Source: Pseudomonas massiliensis (GTDB lineage Bacteria; Pseudomonadota; Gammaproteobacteria; Pseudomonadales; Pseudomonadaceae). Taken from it: DNA of 64,000 nt. Below, in pieces: positions 40,641-54,082 of this stretch. The translations under genes were made by a program, and so were the position numbers. The stretch spans positions 310,001 to 374,000 of the forward strand of contig NZ_CCYK01000006.1 of assembly GCF_000826105.1 (NCBI RefSeq). Direction: 5' to 3'. Within the stretch, counting starts at the first letter, position 1. Every line of letters begins with the position of its first letter. Below the pieces are notes generated by a model, which made no database searches, was not told the origin of the DNA, and was given only the letters and a program-made list of their open reading frames with translations.

Positions 40641-41995
40641 CCTTTGCCATCCTCCAGCACCACGCCCATGGCGGTCAGCTGATCGCGGATACGATCGGAT
40701 GCCGCCCAGTCCTTGTCTGACCGTGCCTGCAAACGTGCCTGAATGAGTGCATCCACCTCGCCAGCGTTGACCCGATGCTCGGCGCCGGCGCGCAGGAAAG
40801 CTTCGGCGTCGAGCTGGAGAACGCCGAGCAGGCCGCCCAGTTCACGCAAGCGCCCGGCCAGGCCAGCGGCCGCCTGGGCATCGGTATCGCGCAGGCGGTT
40901 GATCTCGCGCACCAGGTCGAACAGCACCGCGCAGGCTTCAGCGGTGTTGAAGTCGTCGTTCATGGCCGCGGCGAAGCGCTCCACGAAGGCTTCGCCGCCC
41001 GCCGGTTCGCTCAGGGGCAGGCCCTTGAGCGCGTGGTAGAAACGATCCAGGGCACCCTTGGCATCACGCAGGCTGTCTTCGGAATAGTTGATGGCGCTGC
41101 GGTAATGGCTGGCCACCAGCAGGTAGCGAACCACCTCGGGATGGTACTTTTCCAGCACATCGCGGATGGTGAAGAAGTTGTTCAACGACTTGGACATCTT
41201 CTCGCCATTGATGCGGATCATCCCGCAGTGCATCCAGGCGTTGGCGTAGGGCTTGCCCGTGGCCGCCTCGCTCTGGGCGATCTCGTTCTCATGGTGCGGG
41301 AATTCCAGGTCGCTGCCGCCGCCATGGATGTCGAAGGTTTCGCCCAGGCAGCAGGTGGACATCACCGAGCATTCGATGTGCCAGCCCGGCCGACCCGGCC
41401 CCCACGGAGACTCCCAGCTCGGCTCCCCCGGCTTGGCGGCCTTCCACAACACGAAGTCGAGCGGATCCTGCTTGGCTTCTTCCACCTCGATGCGGGCGCC
41501 GATGCGCAGGTCTTCGATACGCTTGCGCGACAGCTTGCCGTAGCCCTGGAACTTGCCGACGCGGTAATACACGTCGCCATTGCCCGGCGCATAGGCATAG
41601 CCCTTGTCGATCAGTTGCTGGATCATCGCCTGCATGCCGGCGATATGATCGGTGGCCCGCGGTTCCTGGTCCGGCGGCAGGATATTCAACCGTCGCTCGT
41701 CCTCGTGCATGGCATCGATCATGCGAGCGGTGAGGGCGTCGATGGGCTCGCCGTTCTCGCGAGCGCGATTGATGATCTTGTCCTCGACATCCGTGATGTT
41801 GCGCACATAGGTCAGGTCATAGCCGCTATGGCGCAACCAGCGGGTGATCAGGTCGAAGGCGACCATGCTGCGGCCGTGGCCCAGGTGGCAGTAGTCGTAC
41901 ACCGTCATGCCGCAGACGTACATGCGCACCTTGTTGCCATCCAATGGCTTGAAGGGTTCCTTGGCTTTGGTCAGGGTGTTGTAGATGGTCAGCAC
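40613..41995 (-). CDS. cysS: Cysteinyl-tRNA synthetase
   Basis: Class I synthetase charging tRNA-Cys, 460 residues. Zinc/cysteine-binding Cys28 ([10 protein letters not shown]), HIGH-type HLGHGRS, the ERGGW-equivalent [12 protein letters not shown] with the second Cys, then [11 protein letters not shown] with metal His, and KMSKS. The start is taken as GTG 41995, which gives the normal VLTIYNTL N-terminus; ATG 42019 would add eight residues and overlap glnS. GGAG lies 11 bases before the GTG, inside the last codons of glnS. Its stop (TAG 40613-40615) is the junction with the 108-bp repeat array. Confidence 0.95.
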   Translation of the reverse strand: MLTIYNTLTKAKEPFKPLDGNKVRMYVCGMTVYDYCHLGHGRSMVAFDLITRWLRHSGYDLTYVRNITDVEDKIINRARENGEPIDALTARMIDAMHEDERRLNILPPDQEPRATDHIAGMQAMIQQLIDKGYAYAPGNGDVYYRVGKFQGYGKLSRKRIEDLRIGARIEVEEAKQDPLDFVLWKAAKPGEPSWESPWGPGRPGWHIECSVMSTCCLGETFDIHGGGSDLEFPHHENEIAQSEAATGKPYANAWMHCGMIRINGEKMSKSLNNFFTIRDVLEKYHPEVVRYLLVASHYRSAINYSEDSLRDAKGALDRFYHALKGLPLSEPAGGEAFVERFAAAMNDDFNTAEACAVLFDLVREINRLRDTDAQAAAGLAGRLRELGGLLGVLQLDAEAFLRAGAEHRVNAGEVDALIQARLQARSDKDWAASDRIRDQLTAMGVVLEDGKGGTTWRLAD

Positions 41996-42002
41996 GGCGG
42001 CA

Positions 42003-43703
42003 TCAGCTCCAGGAGTCACGCAGGGTCACGGTACGGTTGAACACAGGCTTGCCTGGCCGGGTATCTTTCAGGTCCGCGCAGAAGTACCCCTCGCGCTCGA
42101 ACTGGAAGCGGTCCTCGGGCTGGGCCTGGGCCAGGGACGGCTCGGCGCGGCAGCCGGTAAGCACCTGCAGGGAATCCGGATTGATGTTGTCCAGGAAGCT
42201 GCCGCCCTCCTCCGATTTCTCGGGGTTCGCCGAGCGGAACAGCCGGTCGTACAGGCGAACCTCGCATTCCACGCTGGCCTCGGCCGGCACCCAGTGGACG
42301 ACGCCCTTGACCTTGCGCCCCTCAGGGTTCTTGCCCAGGGTGTCCGGGTCGTAGGAGCAGCGCAGCTCCACGACATTGCCTTCGGCATCCTTGATCGCTT
42401 CGTCCGCACGGATCACGTAGGCCCCGCGCAAGCGCACCTCGCCGCCTGGCTCCAGGCGCTTGTAGCCCTTGGGCGGGTTCTCCATGAAATCGTCACGGTC
42501 GATGTACAGCTCGCGGGCGAAGGGCAGCTGGCGCATGCCCATGTCTTCCTTGGGATGGCGCGCCAGTTCCAGCACCTGCTGCTCGCTTTCCGGATAGTTG
42601 GTGATGGTCACCTTGAGCGGGCGCAGCACGCACATGGCCCGCGGCGCGGTGCGATCCAGGTCCTCACGGATGGCGAACTCGAGCATGCCCATGTCCACCA
42701 CGCCGTCGGAACGGTTGGTCCCAATCATCTCGCAGAAGTTGCGAATGGCCCGCGGGGTGTAGCCGCGGCGGCGATAGCCCTGCAGCGTGGACATGCGCGG
42801 GTCGTCCCAGCCACGTACGTGCTGCTCGTCCACCAACTGCTTGAGCTTGCGCTTGCTGGTGATGGTGTAGTTCAGGTTCAGGCGCGAGAACTCGTACTGG
42901 CGCGGCTTGCTAGGCACCGGCAGGTTGTCGAGGAACCACTCGTACAGTGGGCGATGGCCTTCGAACTCCAGGGTGCAGATGGAGTGGGTGATGCCTTCGA
43001 TGGCATCGGACTGGCCATGGGTAAAGTCGTAGTTGGGGTAGATGCACCAGGCATCGCCGGTCTGATGGTGATGGGCATGGCGAATGCGGTACAGGATGGG
43101 ATCGCGCAGGTTCATGTTCGGCGATGCCATGTCGATCCTGGCGCGCAGCACGCGCTCGCCGTCCTTGAACTCGCCGGCTTTCATGCGCGCGAACAGGTCC
43201 AGGTTTTCCTCGACGCTACGGTCACGGAACGGGCTGTTCTTGCCTGGCTCCGTGAGACTGCCGCGGTATTCGCGGGCCTGCTCGGGAGTGAGATCGTCCA
43301 CATAGGCCTTGCCGGCCTTGATCAGCTCCACCGCCCAGTCATGCAACTGGTCGAAATAATGGGAGGCGTAGCGCACTTCGCCGGCCCACTGGAAACCCAG
43401 CCACTTGACGTCGGCCATGATGGCGTCGATGTATTCCTGGTCTTCCTTGGCCGGGTTGGTGTCGTCGAAACGCAGGTGGCAGCTACCGCCGAACTCTTCG
43501 GCCAGGCCGAAGTTCACGCAGATGGACTTGGCATGGCCGATATGCAGGTAACCGTTGGGCTCTGGCGGAAAGCGCGTGACAATGGCGGCGTGCTTGCCGG
43601 CGTCCAGGTCGGCGCGCATGATCGGTCGCAGGAAGTTGGCCGGAACCACGGGCTCGGCCTTGGCGGCGGCGTTCGGAGCATTATCGGCGGTAGGCTTGGT
43701 CAT
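42003..43703 (-). CDS. glnS: Glutaminyl-tRNA synthetase
   Basis: Class I synthetase charging tRNA-Gln, 566 residues. The HIGH motif is YLHIGHAKS, the KMSKS-like motif is ITSKRKLKQ, and [24 protein letters not shown] is the glutaminyl/glutamyl family signature. ATG at 43703 has AAGGAT 8 bases upstream; the extra N-terminal residues before VPANFLRPI are low-complexity. The stop precedes the cysS start by 7 bases, so glnS-cysS form an operon divergent from ppiB. Confidence 0.97.
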   Translation of the reverse strand: MTKPTADNAPNAAAKAEPVVPANFLRPIMRADLDAGKHAAIVTRFPPEPNGYLHIGHAKSICVNFGLAEEFGGSCHLRFDDTNPAKEDQEYIDAIMADVKWLGFQWAGEVRYASHYFDQLHDWAVELIKAGKAYVDDLTPEQAREYRGSLTEPGKNSPFRDRSVEENLDLFARMKAGEFKDGERVLRARIDMASPNMNLRDPILYRIRHAHHHQTGDAWCIYPNYDFTHGQSDAIEGITHSICTLEFEGHRPLYEWFLDNLPVPSKPRQYEFSRLNLNYTITSKRKLKQLVDEQHVRGWDDPRMSTLQGYRRRGYTPRAIRNFCEMIGTNRSDGVVDMGMLEFAIREDLDRTAPRAMCVLRPLKVTITNYPESEQQVLELARHPKEDMGMRQLPFARELYIDRDDFMENPPKGYKRLEPGGEVRLRGAYVIRADEAIKDAEGNVVELRCSYDPDTLGKNPEGRKVKGVVHWVPAEASVECEVRLYDRLFRSANPEKSEEGGSFLDNINPDSLQVLTGCRAEPSLAQAQPEDRFQFEREGYFCADLKDTRPGKPVFNRTVTLRDSWS

Positions 43704-43881
43704 GGAATCCTTCAAATACGCTATAAGGCCAGCTAGGGTTTACAGTAAAGGTCGGCAGCGCGGCCACTTTTCGTGCAAAGCCTAAAACAAAGCCCGTATC
43801 ATAGCTGAAGCTGTCAACCCACCGACAGGCCGTCACCGTAAAACCGTGGCGTTACTTGAAAGTCTGAAAAGAGCGAATTCT

Positions 43882-44385
43882 ATGTCCAAGGTCAAATTGT
43901 CCACCAACCATGGCGACATCGTGCTGCAACTCGACGCCGACAAGGCCCCGGTCACCGTGGCCAACTTCATCGAGTACGTCAAGGCCGGCCACTACCAGAA
44001 CACTATCTTCCATCGCGTGATCGGCAACTTCATGATCCAGGGCGGTGGTTTCGAGCCGGGCATGAAGGAAAAAACCGACAAGCGCGCGCCCATCAAGAAC
44101 GAAGCCAATAACGGCCTGCCGAACAAGAAATACAGCGTAGCCATGGCCCGCACCATGGACCCGCACTCTGCCTCCGCCCAGTTCTTCATCAACGTGGCGG
44201 ACAACAGCTTCCTCAACCATACCTCGCCCACCACCCAGGGCTGGGGCTACGCCGTATTCGGTGAAGTACTCGAAGGCCAGGACGTGGTCGACAAGATCAA
44301 GGGCGTTGCCACCGGCTCGAAGGCCGGCCACCAGGACGTGCCCAAGGAAGACGTGATCATCGAGAACGCCGAGATCATCGAGTGA
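43882..44385 (+). CDS. ppiB: Peptidyl-prolyl cis-trans isomerase B (cyclophilin)
   Basis: Cytosolic cyclophilin, 167 residues. The active-site arginine is in [13 protein letters not shown] and the Phe/Trp set is in [16 protein letters not shown] and [10 protein letters not shown]. No signal peptide, hence PpiB rather than PpiA. Its TGA overlaps the lpxH GTG (GTGA), so the two genes are coupled. The conserved order is cysS-glnS / ppiB-lpxH. Confidence 0.95.
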   Translation: MSKVKLSTNHGDIVLQLDADKAPVTVANFIEYVKAGHYQNTIFHRVIGNFMIQGGGFEPGMKEKTDKRAPIKNEANNGLPNKKYSVAMARTMDPHSASAQFFINVADNSFLNHTSPTTQGWGYAVFGEVLEGQDVVDKIKGVATGSKAGHQDVPKEDVIIENAEIIE

Positions 44386-45104
44386 TACTGCTGATCTCCG
44401 ATCTGCACTTGCAAGAAGAGCGCCCGGACATCACCCGGGCGTTTTTGCACTTTCTTGAAGGGCGGGCCCGAAGCGCCAAGGCGCTGTATATCCTGGGCGA
44501 CTTCTTCGAAGCCTGGATCGGCGACGATGCCATGACGGCCTACCAGGCCAGCATCTGCTCGGCCCTGCGCGCGCTGGCCGACAGCGGCACCGACGTGTTC
44601 CTGATGCATGGCAACCGGGACTTTCTCATCGGCCAGGCCTTCTGTCGCGCTGCGGGCTGCACCCTGCTACCGGATCCGAGCGTCATCAGCCTGGACGGTG
44701 AACAGGTACTGCTTATGCACGGTGACCTGCTGTGCACCCGGGACGAGGGCTACCTCAAGCTGAGGCGGGTACTGCGCCATCCGGCTACGCTGTGGCTGCT
44801 AAGGCACCTGCCAGTGGCCTGGCGCCAGCGCCTGGCACGCCGCCTGCGCAACGAGAGCCGCGCCCATACGCGCAACAAGGCCAGCTTCATCGTGGACGTG
44901 ACCACCGAGGAGGTACCTCAGGTGATGGACCGCGCCGGAGTCCAGACGCTTATCCATGGCCATACCCACCGCCCGGCCGTGCACAAGCTGGAAGTGGGTA
45001 CCGCGCCAGCGCGGCGTATCGTGCTGGGTGACTGGGACCGCCAGGGCTGGGTGCTGGAATGGGACCGCCAGGGCGCGCGCCTGGAAGCTTTCGAACTCGG
45101 CTGA
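44382..45104 (+). CDS. lpxH: UDP-2,3-diacylglucosamine hydrolase
   Basis: Calcineurin-like Mn-dependent pyrophosphatase of lipid A synthesis, making lipid X and UMP from UDP-2,3-diacylglucosamine at the inner-membrane surface. 240 residues. The metal motifs are SDLHLQ (Asp7, His9), GDFFEAW, MHGNRDF, MHGDLLC and HGHTHRP. Starts at GTG 44382, overlapping the ppiB stop by 4 bases. The [11 protein letters not shown]-terminus is standard. Confidence 0.96.
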   Translation: MILLISDLHLQEERPDITRAFLHFLEGRARSAKALYILGDFFEAWIGDDAMTAYQASICSALRALADSGTDVFLMHGNRDFLIGQAFCRAAGCTLLPDPSVISLDGEQVLLMHGDLLCTRDEGYLKLRRVLRHPATLWLLRHLPVAWRQRLARRLRNESRAHTRNKASFIVDVTTEEVPQVMDRAGVQTLIHGHTHRPAVHKLEVGTAPARRIVLGDWDRQGWVLEWDRQGARLEAFELG

Positions 45105-45111
45105 GGCTGGA

Positions 45112-45936
45112 TCAAGGGGCACGGTGCTCGATGACGGCCGTGCCATCCACCTGGGGCAGAACGGTGATCCCGTAGGGCGCGAAGATCCGGCTCAGCTCAC
45201 CGTTGGCATGCAGTTGCTCGAACAGGCTCGCCAGTGCCTTTCCGGCCAGGGGAGAATCGGGCCGCACCATCGCGTAGTGATGATAAAGCTGGTCGGTTCG
45301 CCTGGACACCATGAGGCGATCCTTCAGCTCGGGGTTTTCCTTGAAGAAGCGGTTCAGGTATGACCGGGTCACCAAGGCCAGATCGGCCCGGTTGCGTGCC
45401 ACCATCAGCAGGTTGCTATCATGGGAGTACGTCAGGGTAGCCTTGTAGTGGCTGGCCAGGTAGGCCGGGTCGGCGTTGAAGGACGCGAAGGCATAGTGAT
45501 AGCCGCTGTAGAGGGCCAGGCGTTTGTCGGTCAGCCGACTGAAATAGCGTTCGTCCCGGCCTTCCAGGTGCCTGGCCACGAACACTTCCGCGTCTTCGAT
45601 CCCCATGTCCACGGCCGTATAGGAAATCGTATCCCATCCCCAACGCGGATTTTCGAACATGGCGACGTCCACCCGACCTTGACGCAGGTCTTGGAACCGC
45701 CTGGGCAAGGACGTGGGGACGACCTTGAATTGATAGCGGTCCTGCATCCGGTTCAAGGCCGCCAGAAGCTCGGGCAGCAGGCCCGCGTCGGCACCCGCCT
45801 CTGGCTCTAGTACGTAGGGCGGAAAATGCACGGCCGCGACCCGCACCAGCTCCTGCGCCCCTGCAGGACGCGGGTTGCCCAGCATGGCGACGGTGACGGC
45901 GACCCCGAGGGCCAGGCGCGAGGGCTTGGAGGACAA
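45112..45936 (-). CDS. Periplasmic substrate-binding protein, family 3 (amino-acid type)
   Basis: 274-residue secreted protein with a signal peptide ending in PAGA and the type 3 receptor fold: AAVHFPPYVLE near the start, the GLLPELLAALNRMQDRYQFKVVPTSLPRRFQDLRQGRVDVAMFENPRWG stretch typical of ligand-binding lobes. No permease or ATPase is near, so it is an orphan receptor or a signalling domain. The start codon is TTG (45936) with GGAG 8 bases upstream; there is no ATG in frame. Convergent with lpxH. Confidence 0.75.
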   Translation of the reverse strand: MSSKPSRLALGVAVTVAMLGNPRPAGAQELVRVAAVHFPPYVLEPEAGADAGLLPELLAALNRMQDRYQFKVVPTSLPRRFQDLRQGRVDVAMFENPRWGWDTISYTAVDMGIEDAEVFVARHLEGRDERYFSRLTDKRLALYSGYHYAFASFNADPAYLASHYKATLTYSHDSNLLMVARNRADLALVTRSYLNRFFKENPELKDRLMVSRRTDQLYHHYAMVRPDSPLAGKALASLFEQLHANGELSRIFAPYGITVLPQVDGTAVIEHRAP

Positions 45937-46079
45937 GGCAAAGGCTCCGCTTGAACATGCTCTTTAAGCTAGGCGGTTTTACCCAAGCCAACAACCTCGC
46001 ATGCCGACGCCGAGGCGGCCGCGCTGGAACCTTATAAGCTTGCTAGGCTCTAGCAGACAGGATTCGCAAGGAAGACACA

Positions 46080-46637
46080 ATGCCAAACTGGCTGGTCATC
46101 GATCTGGAAGCCACTACCGACGAAGGTGGCTGGCCGGTCGAGGAAATGGAGATCATCGAGATCGGCGCCTGCCTGGTCAACCGCGACGGCCGTGAGCTGG
46201 ATCACTTCCAGCGCTTCGTGCGTCCCCAGCGGCGGCCGCTATTGACCTCGTTCTGCAAAAGCCTGACCCATATCGGGCAGGCCGACATCGACGCCGCGCA
46301 AGCCCTGCCCCTGGTTTGGGCACAATTCGAACGCTGGCTGGGGCACCTGCCCAGCCCCCTGGCCGGCTGGGTCAGCTGGGGCGATTATGATCGCCAGCAG
46401 TTCCTGCTGGCGTGGCGGGAGCATGGCTTGAGCAGCCAACTGGCCGAACTGCCTCACGTCAACCTCAAGCAGCGCTTCGCCAAGGCACGCCAGTTGCCCC
46501 GCCCGGCCGGCCTCAACGGTGCCCTGCAGCTGGCTGGCCTGCACTTTCAAGGACACCAGCATCGAGCGCTGGAAGATGCCCGCAATACGGCGCGCCTGCT
46601 CCCCCTCGCATTACCTGAACAGTACAAAAGCGGATGA
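46080..46637 (+). CDS. 3'-5' exonuclease, DEDDh family (ERI1-like)
   Basis: 185 residues. Motif I is VIDLEATT (Asp8, Glu10), motif II falls in the [10 protein letters not shown] stretch, and motif III is [14 protein letters not shown], giving His and Asp. Related bacterial proteins act on RNA or DNA ends, but the substrate here is unknown. AAGGA is located 9 bases before the ATG. Stands alone between the divergent receptor gene and ppnP, 61 bases upstream of the latter. Confidence 0.82.
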   Translation: MPNWLVIDLEATTDEGGWPVEEMEIIEIGACLVNRDGRELDHFQRFVRPQRRPLLTSFCKSLTHIGQADIDAAQALPLVWAQFERWLGHLPSPLAGWVSWGDYDRQQFLLAWREHGLSSQLAELPHVNLKQRFAKARQLPRPAGLNGALQLAGLHFQGHQHRALEDARNTARLLPLALPEQYKSG

Positions 46638-46698
46638 CGCCCCCTACGCCCTTGGGCATACTGGCACACCGTTTTCAGCCCAAGCGAGAGGAATCGCA

Positions 46699-46980
46699 AT
46701 GTTCAAGGTCAACGAATACTTCGACGGTACCGTCAAATCCATTGCCTTCGAAACGGCCGAAGGCCCGGCCACCATTGGTGTCATGGCTGCGGGCAATTAT
46801 GAATTCGGCACCGCGCAGCGGGAAATCATGCATGTGGTCTCGGGCGCGCTGAAAGTGAAGCTGCCTGAAAGCGACCAGTGGGAAACCTTCGAGGCCGGAA
46901 GTCAGTTCCAAGTGCCTGCCAACAGCAAGTTCCAACTGGAAGTGGCCAGCGAAACCGCCTACCTCTGCGAATACCGCTAA
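46699..46980 (+). CDS. ppnP: Pyrimidine/purine nucleoside phosphorylase PpnP
   Basis: Small cupin (DUF1255), 93 residues. It begins [19 protein letters not shown] and shows the cupin barrel signature ([40 protein letters not shown]). E. coli PpnP phosphorolyses a wide range of nucleosides. GAGAGGAA precedes the ATG at 46699. Convergent with pdxB. Confidence 0.93.
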   Translation: MFKVNEYFDGTVKSIAFETAEGPATIGVMAAGNYEFGTAQREIMHVVSGALKVKLPESDQWETFEAGSQFQVPANSKFQLEVASETAYLCEYR

Positions 46981-47022
46981 AACGGGAGCAGGCGCGCCAG
47001 ACGCCTGCCCCGTTCTCATGCC

Positions 47023-48168
47023 TCAATCGAGCAGGGTGGCGCCAAGGCCCTGCACATAGCGCCGCAGCAGCGGTGCCTGCCCTTCGACCCTTACCTTCAG
47101 GCCAGTGATTTCCCGGCGCACCGGGTAGGCCTTGCGCAGCGCATCAAAGGCGGCGCGTTGCCGGGTTTCGTCAACGTCCAGGCTACGCCTGAAGTCGGCA
47201 TCGTCCCGACGAGGGTCATAGACTCCACGACACAGCATGGCCAGGGCCCAGGCCGGGTCGGCATCGCCATGCATGTCGACCCGAGCCAGCCAGGGCGCCG
47301 GCAGCAGGGTTTCCAGCGACAGCGATGGGCGTTGCCCCTGCCAGGCGCAGAAAGCCTGGTAGATCGCCTCGGTGCCCCGTTGCCGACCATCGAGGCTGTA
47401 ACCGGCGATATGTGGCGTCGCGATCACGCACAGCCGGGCCAGGTCCAGGTCCACGCGAGGCTCTTCCTCCCAGACGTCAAGCACGGCCTGAAGGTCGTCG
47501 CGCTGGTTGAGTACTGCCTTGAGCGCCTGGTTGTCGATCACCGGCCCGCGGGCGGCGTTGATGAGCCAGGCGCCTGTCCGCAGGCGCTCCAGCCGCTGGC
47601 GGTCGAACAGGTGCCAGGTTGCCTGCGGGCCCGTTCGGGTGAGCGGTGTATGCAGGCTGATCACGTCACACTGCTCGATGATCTCTTCCAGGCTGCAATA
47701 GTCGCCCTCCTCGAGCGCCTGCCTTGGTGGGTCGCACACCCGTACGTCCCAGCCAAGCCCGCGAAGTACACGGGCCAGCCGCCCACCTACCTGGCCCGCG
47801 CCGACGATGCCGTAGCGGCGGCCCGGCAGGGCGACACCGTCCAGTTCGGCCAGGGTGAACAGGCTCCCCAGGACATAGTCCACCACCCCGCGCGCATTGC
47901 AGCCTGGCGCGCTGGCCCAGCGGATGCCGGCGCTTTCCAGCCAGGGCAGGTCCAGGTGATCGGTGCCGATGGTGCAGGTACCGACGAAGCGCACCGCGCT
48001 ACCCTCGAGCAGGGCCGGGTTGACCCGGGTCACCGAGCGCACCAGCAGCGCGTCGGCGTCACGCACGGCCTCGGCGGACAGGGTACGGCCGGGTACGCGG
48101 CGCACCTGACCGAAGCCCTCGAAGAACGCTTCGGCCAGGGGAATGTTTTCATCGACCACGATCAGCAT
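47023..48168 (-). CDS. pdxB: Erythronate-4-phosphate dehydrogenase
   Basis: D-2-hydroxyacid dehydrogenase for pyridoxal 5'-phosphate synthesis, 381 residues as in E. coli. The catalytic arginine is in [11 protein letters not shown], the glutamate in VWEEEPRVD and the histidine in [12 protein letters not shown]. The NAD site is [13 protein letters not shown]. The extra C-terminal domain of PdxB is present (about residues 290-381). It lies 18 bases downstream of tusA. Confidence 0.95.
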   Translation of the reverse strand: MLIVVDENIPLAEAFFEGFGQVRRVPGRTLSAEAVRDADALLVRSVTRVNPALLEGSAVRFVGTCTIGTDHLDLPWLESAGIRWASAPGCNARGVVDYVLGSLFTLAELDGVALPGRRYGIVGAGQVGGRLARVLRGLGWDVRVCDPPRQALEEGDYCSLEEIIEQCDVISLHTPLTRTGPQATWHLFDRQRLERLRTGAWLINAARGPVIDNQALKAVLNQRDDLQAVLDVWEEEPRVDLDLARLCVIATPHIAGYSLDGRQRGTEAIYQAFCAWQGQRPSLSLETLLPAPWLARVDMHGDADPAWALAMLCRGVYDPRRDDADFRRSLDVDETRQRAAFDALRKAYPVRREITGLKVRVEGQAPLLRRYVQGLGATLLD

Positions 48169-48186
48169 GACTAAGCCTATGGGCGC

Positions 48187-48441
48187 TCACTGCGCCTTCT
48201 TGCGAATCCAGTAGAGGTAGGTGCCTTCCCGCTCCTGCTGGTCGACCAGCTGATGGTCCAGGAAAGCACAGAACTTGGGGATGTCGCGACGGGTGGAGGG
48301 GTCGGTGGCGATGACCTTCAAGAGCCCGCCGGCCGCCAGGTCTCGCACATACTGATGCAGCATCATCACCGGTTCCGGGCAGTTGAGCCCGCTGGCATCG
48401 AGCACGGCGTCGGCCGTATGGGGTTCGGAGGGCTGAGTCAT
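48187..48441 (-). CDS. tusA: Sulfur carrier protein TusA
   Basis: 84-residue TusA-family protein. The catalytic Cys21 is in the hallmark [10 protein letters not shown], and the rest fits the two-layer alpha/beta fold. In E. coli TusA relays sulfur from IscS for 2-thiouridine of tRNA. Upstream of pdxB on the same strand, divergent from acnA. Confidence 0.93.
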   Translation of the reverse strand: MTQPSEPHTADAVLDASGLNCPEPVMMLHQYVRDLAAGGLLKVIATDPSTRRDIPKFCAFLDHQLVDQQEREGTYLYWIRKKAQ

Positions 48442-48664
48442 GGGCTTCCTCTACACGCGAAGGGTTGCACTGGCGCTGTCAGGCACAGGACGACGCGATA
48501 CCCGCGCGCCAGAAGCCGCATGATAGCAGCCAGCAGCTGTACGGTGGGCCGAGCACCCTGGCCCAAACAGGCAAAAAACGGGAACCGCGTACCCGCCAGG
48601 AAAGTCCAGTGCAGAGAACGTGAGCCGTGGGCCCGTACCGTGCGGGCCGCCCAGGAGAACTCGC

Positions 48665-51397
<2,733 letters not shown>

Positions 51398-51541
51398 CAA
51401 CCCATTTCCGCCTAGCGCATTCGCCAGCCTTGTGTGCCCAACAACGGTTGGCGAGCGCGATCAGTGCCCGGGGATCTCCGGGCCAACCCCCGGAATGGTG
51501 TAAACCTCTATCTTCCAAGGGGAAAAACTTACCGCTTTCAC

Positions 51542-51568
51542 TAAACTATCCGCCCATGGCGCCGACAT
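51542..51568 (+). promoter_or_regulatory. Sigma-28 (FliA) promoter of aer
   Basis: TAAA (51542-51545), 15 bases, GCCGACAT (51561-51568), against the FliA consensus TAAA-N15-GCCGATAA. It lies 33 bases upstream of the ATG and fits co-expression with flagellar genes. Confidence 0.75.
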
Positions 51569-51600
51569 CCTGCCAAAGCCCTCAGCGGAACCTGTTTACC

Positions 51601-53166
51601 ATGCGCAACAATCAGCCCGTCACCCAACGCGAACGGACCTTCCCCGACCAGCAGCGGTTGATCTCCACCACCGACACCAAGGGGATGATCACCTACTGCA
51701 ACGACGCGTTCGTGGACATCAGCGGCTACAGCCGCGAAGAGCTGATTCGCGCCCCACATAACCTGGTACGCCACCCGGATGTCCCTGCGGCGGTGTTCGC
51801 CCACATGTGGGAAACCCTCAAGGGCGGCAAGCCTTGGATGGGTATCGTCAAGAACCGCTGCCAGAACGGTGACTACTATTGGGTCAACGCCTACGTCACG
51901 CCCGTGCTCGAGCGCGGCCAGGTGGTGGGCTACGAATCGGTGCGGGTCAAGCCCACTGCTGAACAGGTACGCCGCGCCCAGGCCCTGTATGCCCGGCTCA
52001 ACGCCGGGAAGTCGCCAATCACCGCGCTGGAGCGTTGGCTGCCGGTGATGCGGGATTGGCTGCCCTTCATCCTGGTCAGCCAGGTGGGCTTCCTCATTGC
52101 CTTATGGCTGAGCGCGGGCTGGGGCTTCATCTTTGCCGCCGTGCTCTCGGTTCCGCTGGGCCTGCTGGGCCTGAGCTGGCAGCAGCGCGGCCTGAAACGC
52201 CTGTTGCACCTGGCCGAGCAAACCACCTCCGACCCGCTGATCGCGCAGATGTTTACCGACAGCCGTGGCGTGCAAGGCCGCCTGGAAATGTCCATGCTCA
52301 GCCAGGAAGCCCGGCTGAAAACCTGCCTGACCCGCCTGCAGGATACCGCCGAGCAGCTCAACGGCCAGGCCCGGCAGGCAGACCGCCTGGCCCATGAAAG
52401 CTCCGAGGGGCTGGACCGGCAGAAAGCGGAAACCGAGCAAGTGGCCGCCGCCGTGAACGAGATGGCCGCCACCACTCAGGAAGTGGCCAGCCATGTACAG
52501 CGCGCCGCCGACGCTACCCAGCAGGCCAACCAACTGACCCGTCGCGGGCGTGACATTGCCGGGGAAACCCGCGAGGCGATCGAACGTCTGTCCACCTCGG
52601 TGGGCGAGACCGGGCAGACGGTTACCCGCCTGGCCAAGGACAGTGATGAAATCGGCGGCGTGGTGGATGTGATCAAGGGCATCGCTGACCAGACCAACCT
52701 GCTGGCGCTGAACGCGGCCATCGAAGCCGCCCGTGCCGGTGAAATGGGCCGTGGCTTCGCCGTGGTGGCCGACGAGGTTCGCCAACTGGCCCAGCGCACC
52801 GCCGAATCCACCGGACAGATCCACGGCCTGATTGCCAAGCTGCAGCAGACCGCCAATGCGGCGGTGCAGACCATGGAAGCCGGCCATCGTCAGGCCCAGG
52901 AAGGTGTGGCGCGAGTACTGGAGGCCGACAACGCCCTGGCCGGCATCAGCGACGCGGTGGCTAACATCACCGACATGACCACCCAGATTGCCGCCGCCAC
53001 CGAAGAACAAAGCTCGGTGGCCGAAGAAGTCAGTCGCAATATCACCACCATCGCTGAACTGGCTGACCAGACTGCCGGCAAGGCCCAGAGCAGCGCCCTG
53101 CTGAGCGAAGCCCTGACCCAGACGGCGGATAGTCAGTACTCGCTGGTGGAACGCTTCAACCGCTGA
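51601..53166 (+). CDS. aer: Aerotaxis receptor Aer
   Basis: PAS-containing energy taxis transducer, 521 residues. The N-terminal PAS domain (about residues 15-125, [28 protein letters not shown]) binds FAD in E. coli Aer. A hydrophobic hairpin at about 155-195 anchors the protein in the inner membrane without a large periplasmic domain. The C-terminal methyl-accepting signalling domain contains the invariant [20 protein letters not shown] hairpin tip. Start at 51601; a FliA-type promoter is upstream. It follows acnA as in P. aeruginosa. Confidence 0.94.
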   Translation: MRNNQPVTQRERTFPDQQRLISTTDTKGMITYCNDAFVDISGYSREELIRAPHNLVRHPDVPAAVFAHMWETLKGGKPWMGIVKNRCQNGDYYWVNAYVTPVLERGQVVGYESVRVKPTAEQVRRAQALYARLNAGKSPITALERWLPVMRDWLPFILVSQVGFLIALWLSAGWGFIFAAVLSVPLGLLGLSWQQRGLKRLLHLAEQTTSDPLIAQMFTDSRGVQGRLEMSMLSQEARLKTCLTRLQDTAEQLNGQARQADRLAHESSEGLDRQKAETEQVAAAVNEMAATTQEVASHVQRAADATQQANQLTRRGRDIAGETREAIERLSTSVGETGQTVTRLAKDSDEIGGVVDVIKGIADQTNLLALNAAIEAARAGEMGRGFAVVADEVRQLAQRTAESTGQIHGLIAKLQQTANAAVQTMEAGHRQAQEGVARVLEADNALAGISDAVANITDMTTQIAAATEEQSSVAEEVSRNITTIAELADQTAGKAQSSALLSEALTQTADSQYSLVERFNR

Positions 53167-53180
53167 TCCGCAGCAGGCTC

Positions 53181-53843
53181 CTATTGCAAGAAGGCACAGA
53201 CGCGATCCGCGGCGGCCTCCAGATGTTGGTCATGGGTGAAACCTGACACCTTGAGCGGTTTGAGATCGTGGTCCGCAGCCGGCATCCAGTACAGCTCCAC
53301 GGCCGCCGCCAGGGTATAGCGCTCCACGGTGGCCCGGTCTCCCAAGGCATCGCGCTCGCCCTGGATGATGAGGGTAGGCACTTGCAGTTCCGTCAAGTGC
53401 TCGACCCGTGGCTTTTCCGGCTTGCCGGCGGCATGGAAGGGATAGCCCAGGCAGACCAGGGCATCGGCCCCCAGCTCATTGGCCAGCAGGCTGGCCATGC
53501 GCCCGCCCATGGATTTGCCGCCGATGGCCAACTTCCCCGTGACCTGGGTCCGGGCCAGGGCATGGACTTCCCGCCACTTTTCCAACAGGCGCGCCTGCGG
53601 GTTGGGGGGCCGCCTGCCACCCTCCAGCCGGCGCTGCGCCATGTACGGAAACTCGAACCGCAGTACGTCCACTCCGCCGCGGGCAATCAGGCTGGCGATG
53701 CTGTTCATGAAGGGGCTGTCCATCGGGGCGCCGGCGCCATGAGCCAGAATCAGGCAGGTGCGGCCCTCATCGCCGGCCTGGTCCGAGGTACTGTCCCATA
53801 GCCAGCCGTTTTCCTTCATGCGTTCGGCCCATTCGCTTGCCAT
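53181..53843 (-). CDS. Alpha/beta hydrolase (KANL3/Tex30-like family)
   Basis: 220-residue hydrolase. LILAHGAGAPMDSPFM gives the oxyanion/His-Gly region, GGKSMGGRMAS is the nucleophile elbow (Ser in G-x-S-x-G), GERDALG carries the acid and AADHDLKP the histidine, so a complete triad. The substrate is unknown. ATG at 53843 has GGAGG 8 bases upstream; longer in-frame starts lack such a site. Divergent from anr. Confidence 0.85.
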   Translation of the reverse strand: MASEWAERMKENGWLWDSTSDQAGDEGRTCLILAHGAGAPMDSPFMNSIASLIARGGVDVLRFEFPYMAQRRLEGGRRPPNPQARLLEKWREVHALARTQVTGKLAIGGKSMGGRMASLLANELGADALVCLGYPFHAAGKPEKPRVEHLTELQVPTLIIQGERDALGDRATVERYTLAAAVELYWMPAADHDLKPLKVSGFTHDQHLEAAADRVCAFLQ

Positions 53844-54082
53844 CGTTTGCCTCCGGGCAAAAGCCGGACTGTGCCTCAGAGGACTTGAAAGCGCCATCCC
53901 CGCATCCTGCATCCAGCCTGGACCTTGCTGGCAACACCGCACCAGGGTTTGCCCGGCCTGCATCACGCCCACGGGCACGGCGCGACGGCTGAGAGCCAGG
54001 CGGGGCAAGGGCTCGGGTTGGCCCCGCCGTGAAAAAATCAGTTACCCTTGCCCGTGAATTCATGCGCAAGGGAACTGACCTC

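Noticed and set aside
40217..40720. Open frames of 36-residue repeats on both strands of the tandem array
   Set aside because: Result of the 108-bp period. No start signals and no independent sign of coding.
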